A stretch of 64,000 nt of DNA. Source: Hevea brasiliensis. Its lineage: Eukaryota; Streptophyta; Magnoliopsida; Malpighiales; Euphorbiaceae. Shown here one piece after another: positions 1 through 11,860 of this stretch. The stretch spans positions 63,671,309-63,735,308 of the forward strand of contig NC_079505.1 in NCBI RefSeq assembly GCF_030052815.1, read 5' to 3'. Every line of letters starts with the position of its first letter. Position 1 is the stretch's first letter. The position numbers were made by a program, and so were the translations under genes. The notes beneath the pieces are model-generated. The model saw nothing but the letters and a program-made list of their open reading frames with translations, was not told where the DNA came from and made no database searches.

Positions 1-349
1 AAATTTGAGAATTTTTATATATGAATTGAGCATGAATGGATATGTATGAAAATGAATATGGAATTGAGATACATAAATGATATTTGAAATGATGAGATGG
101 ATATGATGGATATGAATGAGATTATCATTGGAAAATATTGTTGAAATTTTTAACAGATGAATAGTAAAACACGCTAAACGGTAATAGAATAGGGGAAACT
201 CCGTTAGTTTCTCATTTGCATATAATTTATTTTAAAATATAACGAGATTAAAATTATTAAAACAATAAAGTAAGATAAGATAAGGTGTTTCGGCACCTAA
301 TGTGGCACTCTTTACTCGGCTATACTGTAGACGGGTAAGGAGTGTTACA
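1..349 (+). repeat. 3' end of a family-A gypsy LTR (partial, cut by window start)
   Basis: The last 70 bases (TTACTCGGCTATACTGTAGA, then a GGGTAAGGAGTGTTACA end) match the 3' termini of the other family-A LTRs at 12342, 15136, 29465 and 45023. The LTR is on the plus strand and ends in ACA at 349, directly before unit 1 of the AT-rich array. The rest of the element lies left of the window, so solo LTR or 3' LTR cannot be decided. Confidence 0.8.
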
Positions 350-1700
350 TGGCTATTTAATTGAAATGACCAAATAAATAGAAAATATTTTACTGTTATA
401 AAAATTAGATTTGAATGCTTTTATTACCGTTTTTCAATTAAGTAATATTTAATTATAAATTAATTTATTATTTAAATAGTTTTCATTTGTTTGTCTATAT
501 ATAGTATGTTATATAAGACACATGATACAATTTGAATACTTTTGATATACATCAAATACTCTCATCTAACTCAGTATTTTCATTTCACATGATGCTCTCA
601 AATCTTTTTTAATTTGCGCTATTTTTTTATTATTTCTTTTACAAGTTATTAGTTATCATTTTAAAAATTTAATTTTATTTAATTATATTTAATTAATATG
701 CATTTAATTATTTTTTTTATAAATTTCTTATTTAATATTTCTTAAACTTTTGAATAGTTTATTTCATTATAATTATATATCTAATGCAATTATAACTAAT
801 ATTTTGATTATCTATATATTATTATTATTAATAATTTTTAACAGAATTATTTTCAAATTTTAATTAAATATATATATTTTTATGTATAAATTATCTCTTA
901 ACTATATTTTTATATAGAAGTAGAATTTGAAAGATAAATTATAAATATAATTGCATCAAAAAATTTAGTTACAAATAAAGATGATTAAAAACAAATTAAA
1001 GTTACAATATTAAAATTATATAATCTATCTTTTAAAAAATAGTATGTATTTTTAATATTATTATATTAATAAAAAATAACGATATTTTAAAATTTTAATT
1101 TTTATGAAATGTATTTATTTTATGTTATAAATTTATGTTAAATGATAACTATTTTATCAAAGAATTATTTTATAAAAAAATATATCAGATTAATAAAAGA
1201 AATTTACACTTAGATATAGTATTTTTAAAAAATAATATTAAGAATGTTATTTTTAATTAATAAAAATGTTATATAATTTCATTATTATTAAAATTAAATA
1301 ATTCAATTCATTATTAGTAATTTAATATTTTTTATTATATTAATAAAAAATTATATTTATATATTTTTAAATATGTATTTTTTGTAATTTATAAAAAATA
1401 AATATCAATTTACATAAATTATGAGATAAAATATAAAAATTTTATGAAATTTAAATTATTTTTTGAATAAACATTTCAAACCAAATAATTATGAAAATTA
1501 CTATTAATATATGTATAAAAAGAATCAAATAGGTATTTTAATTAATTACACCATAAATTAATTAAAAATTTATTATTATAACAGGCAAAAATTTATTCAA
1601 ATTAAATTAAATAAAAGAGAAAATATAATTTAAAATTAATTTAATAAAAATAATTTATTTTATTTAAAATATAATTAAAAAATAAAAATTATAAATTATT

Positions 1701-1726
1701 CATGCATAGCATGGGCATTATGCTAG
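1701..1726 (+). mobile_element. Helitron-like 3' terminus (hairpin + CTAG)
   Basis: The hairpin CATGC-ATA-GCATG (1701-1713) is followed by 9 bases and CTAG (1723-1726), with T next. A short hairpin about 10 bases before CTRR-T is the diagnostic plant Helitron 3' end. No Rep/helicase gene is present, so the unit is non-autonomous. The 5' partner is uncertain. Confidence 0.6.
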
Positions 1727-1810
1727 TCGATATATATATATATGTACGAAGGAGAATGGTATTCCCAGGGAAATGCCACGTAGCGCTTTCCTTGAAAAGT
1801 TTGCCACGTG
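1727..1810 (+). mobile_element. probable Helitron-like 5' terminus abutting the previous 3' end
   Basis: The sequence begins TCGATATATATATATGTACG directly after CTAG and carries GCCACGTGGCAC about 85 bases in. A TC start with an ATATATA run and a nearby CACGTGGC block resembles plant Helitron 5' ends, as judged from memory of the superfamily. The copy after 6013 has the same layout but has lost the C of TC. Confidence 0.4.
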
Positions 1811-2056
1811 GCACTTTCTATTAATAACTTTCTTTAATAATAATAATTATTTAATTTTTTTATTTCTCTTTTAACTATCAATATTATTTGCAATTCTATC
1901 TTAATATTTATGATTTAAACTATTATTCTCTTTAAAATTTGATTTTTAAAAAAATTAAAATATTTTATGATTAAATATAATATTTAAAAATTAATTATAT
2001 TATTATTTTTATAAATTAATTTATACAAAAATATTATTTACCACATGTCATCTTCC

Positions 2057-2088
<32 letters not shown>
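2057..2088. repeat. (TAA)n microsatellite
   Basis: About ten TAA repeats follow the block CCACATGTCATCTTCCA, which recurs before the other TAA tracts of the array. A short AACAACAACAGC-type run follows at 2110-2136. Confidence 0.9.
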
Positions 2089-2460
2089 TTAAAATAAAAA
2101 ATAATTTAATAACAACAACAACAGCAACAACAACAATAATAATAATAAAAGGTTAGTGATGGCCATTACCTTAAAAAAAAATTGGCCATTAATATATGAT
2201 CTCACAATCAACTATCATATAATTTAATTAACCTTAAATTATTTTATATCTTTAATAAATACTTTTATTAGATTGTTATATTTTCTATTATTTTTATTAT
2301 AAATTTTTTTAAAGAATTAAAAAGATAAAAAATGTAGTCTACATTAAAAGTTATAAAAATAAAATATAGAAATTTGACTTATTTATGATTAGTATGTATT
2401 AATTTTTATGTTAATAATTTAATATTCTTTTTATTTCACATTTCTATGATTAATTAATGC

Positions 2461-2503
<43 letters not shown>
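2461..2503. repeat. (TTA)n microsatellite
   Basis: About fourteen TTA repeats sit immediately before the start of array unit 2. Shorter TTATTATTATCATTATGG versions stand at the same place before units 3 (4607) and 4 (12170). Confidence 0.9.
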
Positions 2504-3853
2504 GGTTAACTTATAACAATTAAATTGAACCTGCTAAATAAATGAAAAATATTTTACTGTTATAAAAATTAAATTTAAATACTTTTGTTACTGTTTTTCA
2601 ATTAAATGATATTTAATTATAAAATTAAACTTTTATTTAAATGGTTTCCATTTGTATGTCCATATATAGTATGTCATATGAGATATTTAATAAATATCAA
2701 TCACTCTTCTCTCACAAAGTATTTTTACTTCATTTAAGTGCTCTAAACTTTTTATTTATTTATTTTTTATTATTTCTTTCAAAAGTTATTAGTTATCATT
2801 TTTAAAATTTATTTATTTAAATATTTTTAATTAATATTTATTTAATTACTATTTTTTAACAAATTTCTTTTTTAATATTTCTTAAACTTTTTTAATATTT
2901 TATTTCATTATAATTATATATAGAATGCAATTATAATTAATATTTTGATTATTTATATTTTATTATCATTAATTTTCAATAGAAATATTTTTAAATTTTA
3001 ATTAAATATCTAAATTTTTATGCATAATTATCTTTCAACTATATTTTTATATATAAATAGAATTTCAAAAATAGAATGAAAATATGATTACATTGAAAAT
3101 TTAACTACAAGCAAAAATTATTAAAAAAATATAAATTTACAATATTAAAATTATAGAATCTGTTTTTTAAAAGATAGTATGTATTTTTAATATTTATTAT
3201 ATTAATAAAAAATAATAATATTTTAAAATTTTAATTTTTATGAAATATATTTATCCTATATCATAATTTTTGTAAAACGATATCCATTTTTGTGAAAGAA
3301 TTATTTTATAAAAAATATATCAGATTAATAAAAAAAAATTATACTTTATAAAATTTAAAAATATAATATTTTTAAAAAATAATATAATAAAATGTTATTT
3401 TTAATTAATAATAATGTTATATATTTTTCTTATGATTAAAATTAAATAATTCAATTTATTATTAATAATTTAATATATTTTTTATTATAATTTTTTATTT
3501 CTCTTTTATTTATCATTATTATTTATAATACTACTTAACATTTATGATTTAAAATATATTTTATTTAAAAATTTAATTTTTAAAAATTAAGACCTTTTGT
3601 AATTAAATGTAATATTTAAAAATTATATATATTATTTATAAATACTAATTATTATTTAATTTTTTTTATCTTTTAATTATTATTATTATTTATAATAGTA
3701 CTTAACATTTATGATTTAAATTATTATTTTCTTTAAAATTTGATTTTTTAAAAAATTAAGACATTTTATGATTAAAATTTAATATTTAAAAATTATTTAT
3801 ATTATTTTTTATAAATTCATTTATGCAAAAATATTATTTACCACATGTTATCC

Positions 3854-3854
<1 letters not shown>

Positions 3855-3935
<81 letters not shown>
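3855..3935. repeat. (TAA)n microsatellite, about 27 repeats
   Basis: A perfect TAA tract lies after CCACATGTTATCC and before GTCATTGATAGCC. It sits at the same point of the tail subrepeat as the other tracts. Confidence 0.9.
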
Positions 3936-4229
3936 GTCATTGATAGCCATTAGTTTAAAAAAAATTGACCATTAATTTGTAATCTCATAATTAATCATAA
4001 ATATTCTTTTTTATACTAATTATTATTTATTTTTTTAGTTATCTTTTAATTATCATTATTATTTATAATACTACCTTAATATTTATGATTTAAATTATTA
4101 TTTTCTTTAAAATTCAATTTTTAAAAAATTAAGACCCTTTATGATTAAATATAATATTTAAAAATTATTTATATTATTTTTAAATAAATTCATCTATGCA
4201 AAAATATTATTTGTCACATGTTACCTTTC

Positions 4230-4230
<1 letters not shown>

Positions 4231-4292
<62 letters not shown>
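4231..4292. repeat. (TAA)n microsatellite, about 20 repeats
   Basis: A perfect TAA tract lies between CACATGTTACCTTTCA and AAGGTCATTGATGG, the same array position as the others. Confidence 0.9.
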
Positions 4293-4295
<3 letters not shown>

Positions 4296-5985
4296 GGTCA
4301 TTGATGGTCATTAGTTTAAAGAAAATTAATAATTAATTAGTGATCTCATAATCAATGATCATATAATTTAATAAACCTTAAATTATTTCATATCTTTAAC
4401 AAATATTTTTATTACATTATTATATTTTTTATTATTTTTATTATGAAATCTTTATTAAAAAATTTGAGAGATAAAAAGTGTAGTTTATATAAAAAGTTAT
4501 AAAAATAAAATATAGAGATTTGACTTATTTATAATTAGTATGTATTATTTTTTATGTTAATAATTTAATATTCCTTTTATTTCACTTTCCTAATATTAAT
4601 TAATACTTATTATTATTATTATTATCATTATGGCCAATTTAATTGAAACGATTTAATTGAAACGATCAAGTAAACAGGAAACATTTTACCATTATAAAAA
4701 TTAAATCTGAATGTTTGTTATCATTTTTTAATTAAATAATATTTCATTATAAATTAATTTTTTATTTAAATAATTTTCATTTATTTGTCTCTATATAGTA
4801 TATCATATGAGATATTTAATGCACATCAAGCACTCTCTTCTCACTAAGTATTTTCGTTTCACCTAAATGCTCTTAAATATTTTTTTGATTTGCACTATTT
4901 TTTTATTATTTCTTTTAAAAGTTATTAAGTTTCATTCTCAAAATTTATTTATTTAAATATATTTAATTAATATTTATTTAATTATTAATTTTTTATAAAT
5001 ATCTTATGTAATATTTTTTAAACTTTTAAATATTTTATTTTATTATAATTATATATCGAATGCAATGATAACTAATATTTTGGTTATCCATATTTTATTA
5101 TCATTAATTTTTAACATAATTATTTTTAAATTTTAATTAAATACTTATATTTTTATGCATAAATTAGCTCTCAACTATATTTTTATATAGAAGTAGAATT
5201 TCAAAGATAAATTATGAATGTGATTGCATGGAAAATTTAGCTACAAATAAAGATGATTAAAAATAGTTAAAGTTACGGTATTTAAATTATGAAATCTGTA
5301 TTTTGAAAAATAATATGTATTTTTAATATTTATTATATTAATAAAAAATGAGGATATTTTAAAATTTTAATTATTATAAAATTGTATTTATTTTATATTA
5401 AAAATTTATATAAAGTGATAACCATTTTTGTCAAAAAATTATTTTATAAAAAATATATCATATTAATAAAAAATAATTTATACTTAGATATAGTATTTTT
5501 TAAAAATAATAAAATAGAATATTATTATTAAAATTAAATAATTAAATTCATTATTAGTAATTTAATTTTTTTATTATATTAATAACAAAGAATATTATAT
5601 TTATATATTTTTAAAATAATAATTTTTTTATTAATTTAATACATTTTCTGAAATTTATAAAAAATAAATATTAATTTACATAAATTATGAAATAAAATAT
5701 AAAAATTTCATAAAATTTAAATTATTTTTTGAATAAAGTATTTTGATTACATTTTAAACGAAAGAATTATGGAAACTACTATTAATATATGTATAAAAAG
5801 AACTAAATAAATATTTTAATTAATTATACCGTAAATTAATTAAAACTTTATTATTATAATAAATAAAAATTTATTCAAATTAAAATAAATAAAAAGAAAT
5901 TTTAATTTAAAATTAATTTAATAATAATTTATTTTATTTAAAATATAATTAAAAATTAAATTAAAAAATAAAAAATTATAAATTA

Positions 5986-6013
5986 CCTATGCATAACATG
6001 GACATTATACTAG
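5986..6013 (+). mobile_element. Helitron-like 3' terminus, second copy
   Basis: A degenerate hairpin (CTATGC-ATA-ACATGG) is followed by ACATTATA and CTAG at 6010-6013. It aligns with the end at 1701-1726 (GCATTATGCTAG). TATATATATAAAACAAAGAG follows at once, the matching 5'-like sequence of the next unit. Confidence 0.55.
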
Positions 6014-6252
6014 TATATATATAAAACAAAGAGACATTTTCAAAAAAATGGCACATGACACTTTCTTTTAAAAACTTGTCACGTGTTATCTTCTATAAAT
6101 ATTCTCCTTTATACTTATTATTATTTAGGTTTTTATTTCTCTTTTAATTATTATTATTAATTACAATACTACCTTAACGTTTATTATTTAAATTATTATT
6201 TTCTTTAAAATTTAGTTTTTAAAAATTAAGATATTTTATAATTAAATGTAAT

Positions 6253-6430
6253 TGTTATGGAAAGTCAATCACTATATTATTTCTCTGTATATTTTGTATT
6301 CTGTATTCCTATTTAGGATTTCTTATTTAGGATTTCTTCCTAATTAGTAGAACACAATTATAGGAATCAATTGTATATATATACCCATGTACAGATTAAT
6401 TGAAATTAAGGAGAATCATCTCTATCTACA
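6253..6430 (+). repeat. copia 5' LTR
   Basis: It starts TGTTATGG and ends CTATCTACA. It contains a direct repeat of TATTTAGGATTTCTT near the middle and a TATA-like run TGTATATATATACCC about 45 bases before the end, a plausible promoter. Confidence 0.97.
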
Positions 6431-6441
6431 TGGTATCAGAG
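6431..6441 (+). other. copia primer binding site
   Basis: TGGTATCAGAG follows the 5' LTR with no spacer and is complementary to the 3' end of initiator Met-tRNA, the usual primer of plant copia elements. Confidence 0.95.
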
Positions 6442-6723
6442 TAGGTCATCAATCTAGGGTGACTATTTGTTCTCACCACCCAGCTCAGGAGAGAACTTGG
6501 CCACCGAGCGGCCGTTTCGACCCCGATCAACATCGCCGGCGTCACCTCAACTCCCTCATTCAACCATTGTGTGCTGTTGCCTGATCCAGTACACCATTAA
6601 AGGACTTCTGAGGTTTGGCTCTCAGATCCTATTTCGGTATTTGCTTGATTTGTGATTTTGGGTTATTTTGCTGCTATAAGCATTTTGGATTATCGTTTCG
6701 GTTAGTTTTCTTTGTCTCAACAA

Positions 6724-7546
6724 ATGGCAGACAATAAGAATGTTATTTCTGATGTGATTCCGGTGATGACTAAGATCACGGAACACAAACTTAATAGTTC
6801 GAATTACCTGGAGTGGAGTAAGACTATTAGGGTCTATTTGCGTAGCATTGAAAAGGATGATCACCTTACTAAAGATCCACCCACTGATGATACACGACAA
6901 ACTTGGCTACGGAAGGATGCTCGGTTGTTTTTGCAGCTTCGGAACTCGATTCACAGTGAGGTAAGTAGTTTAATTAATCACTGTGAATTTGTTAAGGAAT
7001 TGATGGATTACTTAGATTTTTTGTATTCTGGTAAAGGGAATATCTCCCGTATTTATGATGTTTGTAAGGAATTCTACCGTGCTGAGAAAGAGGATAAGTC
7101 TCTCACGACTTATTTTATAGATTTTAAACGGGTATATGAGGAACTTAATGTATTATTGCCTTTTAGTCCTGATGTGAAAGTTCAGCAGGCCCAATGGAAG
7201 CAACTGGCTGTTATGAGTTTTCTTGCAGGCCTTTCTTCAGAGTATGAGACTGCTAAATCTCAGATTCTCTCAAGTTCTGAGATTTCGTCTTTGCATGAAA
7301 TGTTCACATGGGTCCTTCGTACAGAGAATACCCAATCTTCACAGTAGTGCTCTTATTAGCCGTAATTCAAATGGACAACAGGGTAATAGAAGAGGAAGTA
7401 GAGGAGGAATTACAGGAAACTGAAGTAATCAGCGTAATGGAGAGGCTAGTTCTAATCAGGACTCAAGAGGAGTCATTTGCTATTATTGCCATGAGCTTGG
7501 CCATACAAAATATAATTGTCCGCAACTTCAGAGGAAAAATCAGTGA
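6724..7546 (+). pseudogene. gag: copia Gag, frameshifted
   Basis: Gag would form the virus-like particle. The first frame, from the ATG at 6724 (MADNKNVISD), holds a copia-type Gag domain with NYLEWSKTIRVYLRS and later TYFIDFKRVYEEL, and stops at 7345-7347. The rest of Gag is in another frame: a Ser/Asn/Gly/Arg linker with TGA at 7421-7423, then a zinc knuckle CYYCHELGHTKYNC (about 7478-7519) that fits CX2CX4HX4C, then TGA at 7544-7546. So there is one frameshift near 7340 and two nonsense codons. A TTG twelve bases upstream is in frame but the ATG is the likely start. Pol follows in the same frame as the zinc knuckle, as in copia elements with one long polyprotein. Confidence 0.9.
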
Positions 7547-8628
7547 TCACAAATGGCAAATATGGCAGCAGAGAATTCTATAGTATCTTCCTCTGAGAAA
7601 ACTATTTTGGTATCTGTAGTGGATTTTGCATAATTTTTCCAGTATCAGGCATCTCTAAAGCCTACTAATTCCCCCATCACTGAGATCGTTGAGTCAGGTA
7701 AATCCACTACATGCCTTGTGTCTTCCTCATCCAAATGGGTTATTGATTCTAGTGCGGCAGATTACATGATAGGTAGTTCTAGTCTTCTATCTGCTTTTCA
7801 GTCTAATCTCACTTCCTCTACTGTTACTTTAGCTGATGGTTCTAGTTCTTGTGTCATGGGTTCTAGAACGGCGAACTCGACTTCGTCAATTTCTTTGTCT
7901 TCTGTATTGTGTCTATCAAAATTCTCTTTTAATCTATTTTCTATTAGTAAACTTACTCGTACCTTAAATTGTTCTGTTTCCTTTTTTCCTGACCAGTGTT
8001 TGTTTCAGGATCTTACGACGAAGCAGATTATTGGTAGAGGACGCGAGTCAAGTGGTCTCTACATTCTGGAAAATCATGTATCGAGGTCGCTTGTTTGCTC
8101 CAGTACCTTAACACCTCTTGAAGCTCATTGTAGATTGGGTCATCCTTCTTTATCTACCATGAAGAAGCTGTGTCCTCAATTTCAGTCTTTATCAGTACTA
8201 GAATGTGAGTCGTGTTAGTTTGCAAAACATCATCGTTTGCCTTCTGTGTTTAGAGTCAATAAATGGGCTTCATCCCCTTTTGAGTTAGTTCATTCTGATG
8301 TTTGGGGTCCTTGTTCTGTTACTTCTAAAACTGGATTTCATTATTTTGTTACTTTTGTTGATGATTACTCTCGTGTTACCTGGTTATATTTAATGAAGAA
8401 TCGTTCTGAGTTGTTTTCTATCTTTTGTGCCTTTTGTAATGAAATGAAAACTCAATTTAATATTTCTGTGCACATATTAAGAAGTGACAATGCCAAAGAA
8501 TACTTTTTCAGCACAATTTCAGTCTTATATGACACAAAATAGCATTCTTCATCAGTCTTCCTGTGTGGATACCCCATCCCAAAATGGCGTGGCTGAAAGA
8601 AAAAATCAGCATCTTCTTGAGGTAACTC
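7547..8628 (+). pseudogene. pol: copia Pol, protease-integrase part, broken
   Basis: Protease is marked by WVIDSSAADYM (about 7736-7768), where the family has D-S-G, so the catalytic glycine is Ser. The integrase zinc finger follows (HCRLGHPSL, later CESC), then the DDE core: HSDVWGP near 8291, VDDYSR near 8360 and the SDNAKEY glutamate near 8497. Lesions are TAA at 7631-7633, TAG at 8216-8218 inside the zinc finger (CAG in the family), and a one-base frameshift near 8507 in a T run. After that the frame reads through [10 protein letters not shown] to a second shift near 8645. Integrase would join the cDNA to host DNA. All parts are recognisable but no continuous frame remains. Confidence 0.92.
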
Positions 8629-10860
8629 GTGCTCTTCTTTTTCAGATTTCCTAAACACTTTTTGGTGGATGCAGTTTCTACGGCATGTTTTTTGATCAAT
8701 CGTATGCCGTCTTCTGTCCTTAATGGGGATATTCCTTATACTGCTTTGTTTCCTACAAAATCTTTATTCCCTATTGAACCCCGTATTTTTGGTTGTACCT
8801 GTTTTGTGCGTGATGTTCGTCCACAGGTTACTAAATTGGATCCAAAATCTCTCAAATGTGTCTTCCTTGGGTACTCCCGGCTCTAAAAAGGGTACTATTG
8901 TTTCTCTCCTACTCTTAATCGTTATCTTGTTTCTGCAGATGTCACATTTTTTGAGTCCACTCCATTTTTTCCTCAATCATCTGTGTATGAGAGTCAGGGG
9001 GAGGAGGATGATCTCTTAATATATACTGTCCAACCAATGTCTAGTCCTCTCCCACAGCCTGTTCCTTCTGTCTCTAGACCTACTCGACCTCCCGTTGTTC
9101 ATGTTTATTCCAGGAGATTGGAGATTCCTGACTCAAATCCTCCACCAGCTACTTTGTTGAGAGATCCTGTACCTCATACTGATCGTGATTCTGATCTAGA
9201 CTTATCCATTGCTCTTCGTAAAGGTAAACGTTCATGTACTTACCCTATCTCTTCTTTTGTTTCTTATAATCAATTGTTTTCTTGTTCTCGGTGTTTTGTT
9301 ACTTCTTTAGACTTTGTTCCTATCCCTAATACTGTTGGTGAGGTACTGTCTCATCCTGGCTGGTGTGATGCTATGAAAGAGGAAATGGAGGCTTTAGATG
9401 CTAATGGTACATGGGAACTGTTGCCTTTGCCCACTGGTAAGAAAGCTATTGGTTACAAAAGGGTATTTACAGTAAAGGTAAATCCTGATGGTTATGTGGC
9501 TAGGTTAAAAGCACGCCTTGTAGCAAAAGGATATGTTCAGACATATGGGGTTGATTACTCTGACACTTTTTCTCCTGTAGCTAAACTTACTTCTATTCGA
9601 TTGTTTATCTCTTTAGCAACTACATATGATTGGCCCCTGTATCAATTGGATATCAAGAATGCTTTCCTTCATGGTGATCTTCAGGAGGAGGTGTATATGG
9701 AGCAACCACCTGGGTTTGTTGCTCAGGGGGAGTTGGGTAAAGTTTGTAGGCTTCGGAAGTCTCTTTATGGCTTGAAACAAAGTCCTAGGGCATGGTTTGG
9801 GAGATTCAGTGAAGCAGTACAGGAATTTGGTATGCAAAAGAGTAAGTGTGATCACTCAGTATTTTATAGGCAATCTGAGGCTGGTCTAATTCTCCTGGTA
9901 GTCTATGTGGATGACATTGTCATCACTGGGAGTGACTCTGCAGGTATTTCATCTCTTAAAACCTTCCTCCAAACCCAGTTTCAGACCAAAGACTTGGGAT
10001 TGTTAAAGTATTTCTTGGGTATCGAAGTTATGAAAAGTAAGAAGGGTATTTTCTTGTCTCAAAGAAAATATGTCCTCGATCTATTGACAGAGACAGGAAA
10101 ATTAGGTGCTAAGCCTTGTAGTGCACCAATGACTCCAACTTTACAACTGTTAGCAGGGGATAGTGAGTTGTTTGAAGATCCAGAGAGATACAGGAGATTG
10201 GTAGAAAAATCGAACTACCTTACAGTCACTCGTCCTGACATTGCTTATGTCGTTAGTGTGGTAAGTCAGTTTATGTCTTCCCCAACTGTTGCTCATTGGG
10301 AAGCCTTGGAACAAATCTTGTGTTATCTGAAGGGCGCTCCAGGAAGAGGTTTGCTATATGGTAATAATGGGCATTTAAATGTTGAATGTTTTTCAGATAC
10401 CGACTGGGCTGGAACTAAGGTTGACAGGAGGTCAACTACTGGACATTGCGTTTTTGTTGGAGGAAATTTGGTGTCTTGGAGAAGCAAGAAGCAGAGTGTA
10501 GTTTCTCGATCTAGTGCTGAATCCGAATACAGAGCCATGGCACAATCAGTATGTGAGTTAATGTGGATACTTCAATTACTAGATGAGACAAGTTTTAAGA
10601 CCTCCCTACCTGCGAAATTGTGGTGTGATAATCAAGCTGCTCTCCATATTGCTTCTAATCCGGTGTTTCATGAGCGGACCAAACATATTGAGATTGATTG
10701 TCACTTTATTCGTGAAAATATTCAACAACAGATCATCTCAACAGGACACATCAAAACTGGAGAGCAGTTAGGAGATATTTTCACAAAAGCTCTGAATGGA
10801 GCTAGGATTGACTACATTTGTAACAAGTTGGGCATGATTAACATCTATGCTCCAACTTGA
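8629..10860 (+). pseudogene. pol: copia Pol, integrase end, reverse transcriptase and RNase H
   Basis: One frame runs from 8629 to the stop at 10858-10860 with a single TAA at 8884-8886 (family CAA). From the ATG at 8983 it is a clean 625-codon frame. It encodes the integrase tail ([20 protein letters not shown]), the RT core (VYMEQPPGF, SLYGLKQSPRAW, catalytic YVDD at about residue 308) and RNase H (SDTDWAG at about 471, SSAESEYRA near 510, WCDNQAA, then ERTKHIEIDCHFIRE). RT and RNase H would copy the element RNA. This half has no other defect, unlike the upstream half, and ends 7 bases before the 3' LTR. Confidence 0.95.
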
Positions 10861-10867
10861 GGGGGAG
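10860..10867 (+). other. copia polypurine tract
   Basis: AGGGGGAG overlaps the last base of the pol stop codon and abuts the 3' LTR. It would prime plus-strand synthesis. Confidence 0.9.
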
Positions 10868-11045
10868 TGTTATGGAAAGTCAATCACTATATTATTTCTC
10901 TGTATATTCTGTATTCTGTATTCCTATTTAGGATTTCTTATTTAGGATTTCTTCCTAATTAGTAGAACACAATTATAGGAATCAATTGTATATATATACC
11001 CATGTACAGATTAATTGAAATTAAGGAGAATCATCTCTATCTATA
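10868..11045 (+). repeat. copia 3' LTR
   Basis: 178 bp, matching the 5' LTR except for T/C inside the TATTYTGTATTC stretch and CA to TA at the very end. It is followed by the GTAAT duplication. Confidence 0.97.
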
Positions 11046-11291
11046 GTAATATTTAAAAATTATTTATAATATTTTATAAATACTAATTATTATTGAATTT
11101 TTTTTATCTTTTTTAATTACCATTATTATTTATAATAGTATCTTAACATTTATGATTTAAATTATTATTTTTTTAAATTTTATTTTTTAAAAATTAAGAC
11201 CTTTTATGATTAAATGTAATATTTTAAAATTATTTATATTATTTTTTTATAAATTTATTTATATATAAATATTATTTACTACATGTCACCC

Positions 11292-11292
<1 letters not shown>

Positions 11293-11345
<53 letters not shown>
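11293..11345. repeat. (TAA)n microsatellite
   Basis: About 17 TAA repeats after CTACATGTCACCCT. Confidence 0.9.
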
Positions 11346-11346
<1 letters not shown>

Positions 11347-11605
11347 GTCATTGATTGCCATTAGTTTAAAGAAAATTGATTATTAATTTGTAATATCATA
11401 ATAAATCATAAATATTTTTATTTATACTAATTATTATTTAATTTTTTTATTTCTCTTTTAATTATCATTATTATTTAAATTATTGTTTTCTTTAAAATTT
11501 AATTTTTAAAAAATAAGACATTTTGTAATTAAATATAATATTTAAAAATTATTTATATTATTTTATAGATACTAATTATTATTTAATTTTTTTATTTCTT
11601 TTGTA

Positions 11606-11645
<40 letters not shown>
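11606..11645. repeat. (ATT)n microsatellite
   Basis: About 13 ATT repeats grown inside the TTTAATTATTATTATT stretch of a tail subrepeat. Confidence 0.9.
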
Positions 11646-11647
<2 letters not shown>

Positions 11648-11799
11648 TTAGCATTTATAATTTAAATTATTATTTTCTTTAAAATTTAATTTTTAAAAAA
11701 TTAAAATCTTTTATGATTAAATGTAATGTTTAAAAATTATTTATATTATTTTTATAAATTTATTTATGTAAAAATATTATTTACCACATGTTACTCTCC

Positions 11800-11800
<1 letters not shown>

Positions 11801-11857
<57 letters not shown>
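11801..11857. repeat. (TAA)n microsatellite
   Basis: About 18 TAA repeats after CCACATGTTACTCTCCA and before AAGGTCATTGATGGCC, the same array position as at 2057, 3855 and 4231. Confidence 0.9.

Positions 11858-11860
<3 letters not shown>

Larger units (their letters stand above)
350..6252. repeat. AT-rich tandem array with Helitron-like ends, left part
   Basis: There is no coding potential here. Recurrent blocks define units starting near 350, 2505 and 4631. Each has a start module containing TTTTACTGTTATAAAAATT or a close variant, an AT-rich core, and a tail holding (TAA)n. Copies 1 and 3 keep a Helitron-like 3' end (1723-1726 and 6010-6013); copy 2 lacks it. The tails are built of about 0.15-0.4-kb subrepeats with a TTTCTCTTTTAATTATCATT-type motif. 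The array continues at 11051 after the copia insertion. Confidence 0.7.
6253..11045 (+). mobile_element. Ty1/copia LTR retrotransposon, 4,793 bp
   Basis: Complete structure: 178-bp LTRs, Met-tRNA-type PBS, gag, pol in copia order (PR-INT-RT-RH), polypurine tract, and target-site duplication GTAAT at 6248-6252 and 11046-11050. The two LTRs differ at only two C/T positions, one of them in the terminal CA (TA in the 3' LTR), so insertion is recent. The host site is the AT-rich array, and the array sequence reads on across the insertion as AAATGTAATATTTAAAAATT. Copia clade not assigned. Confidence 0.97.

Noticed and set aside
3855..4292. Regular repeats considered as a CRISPR-like array
   Set aside because: They are simple TAA microsatellites with no unique spacers, in a plant retrotransposon landscape.
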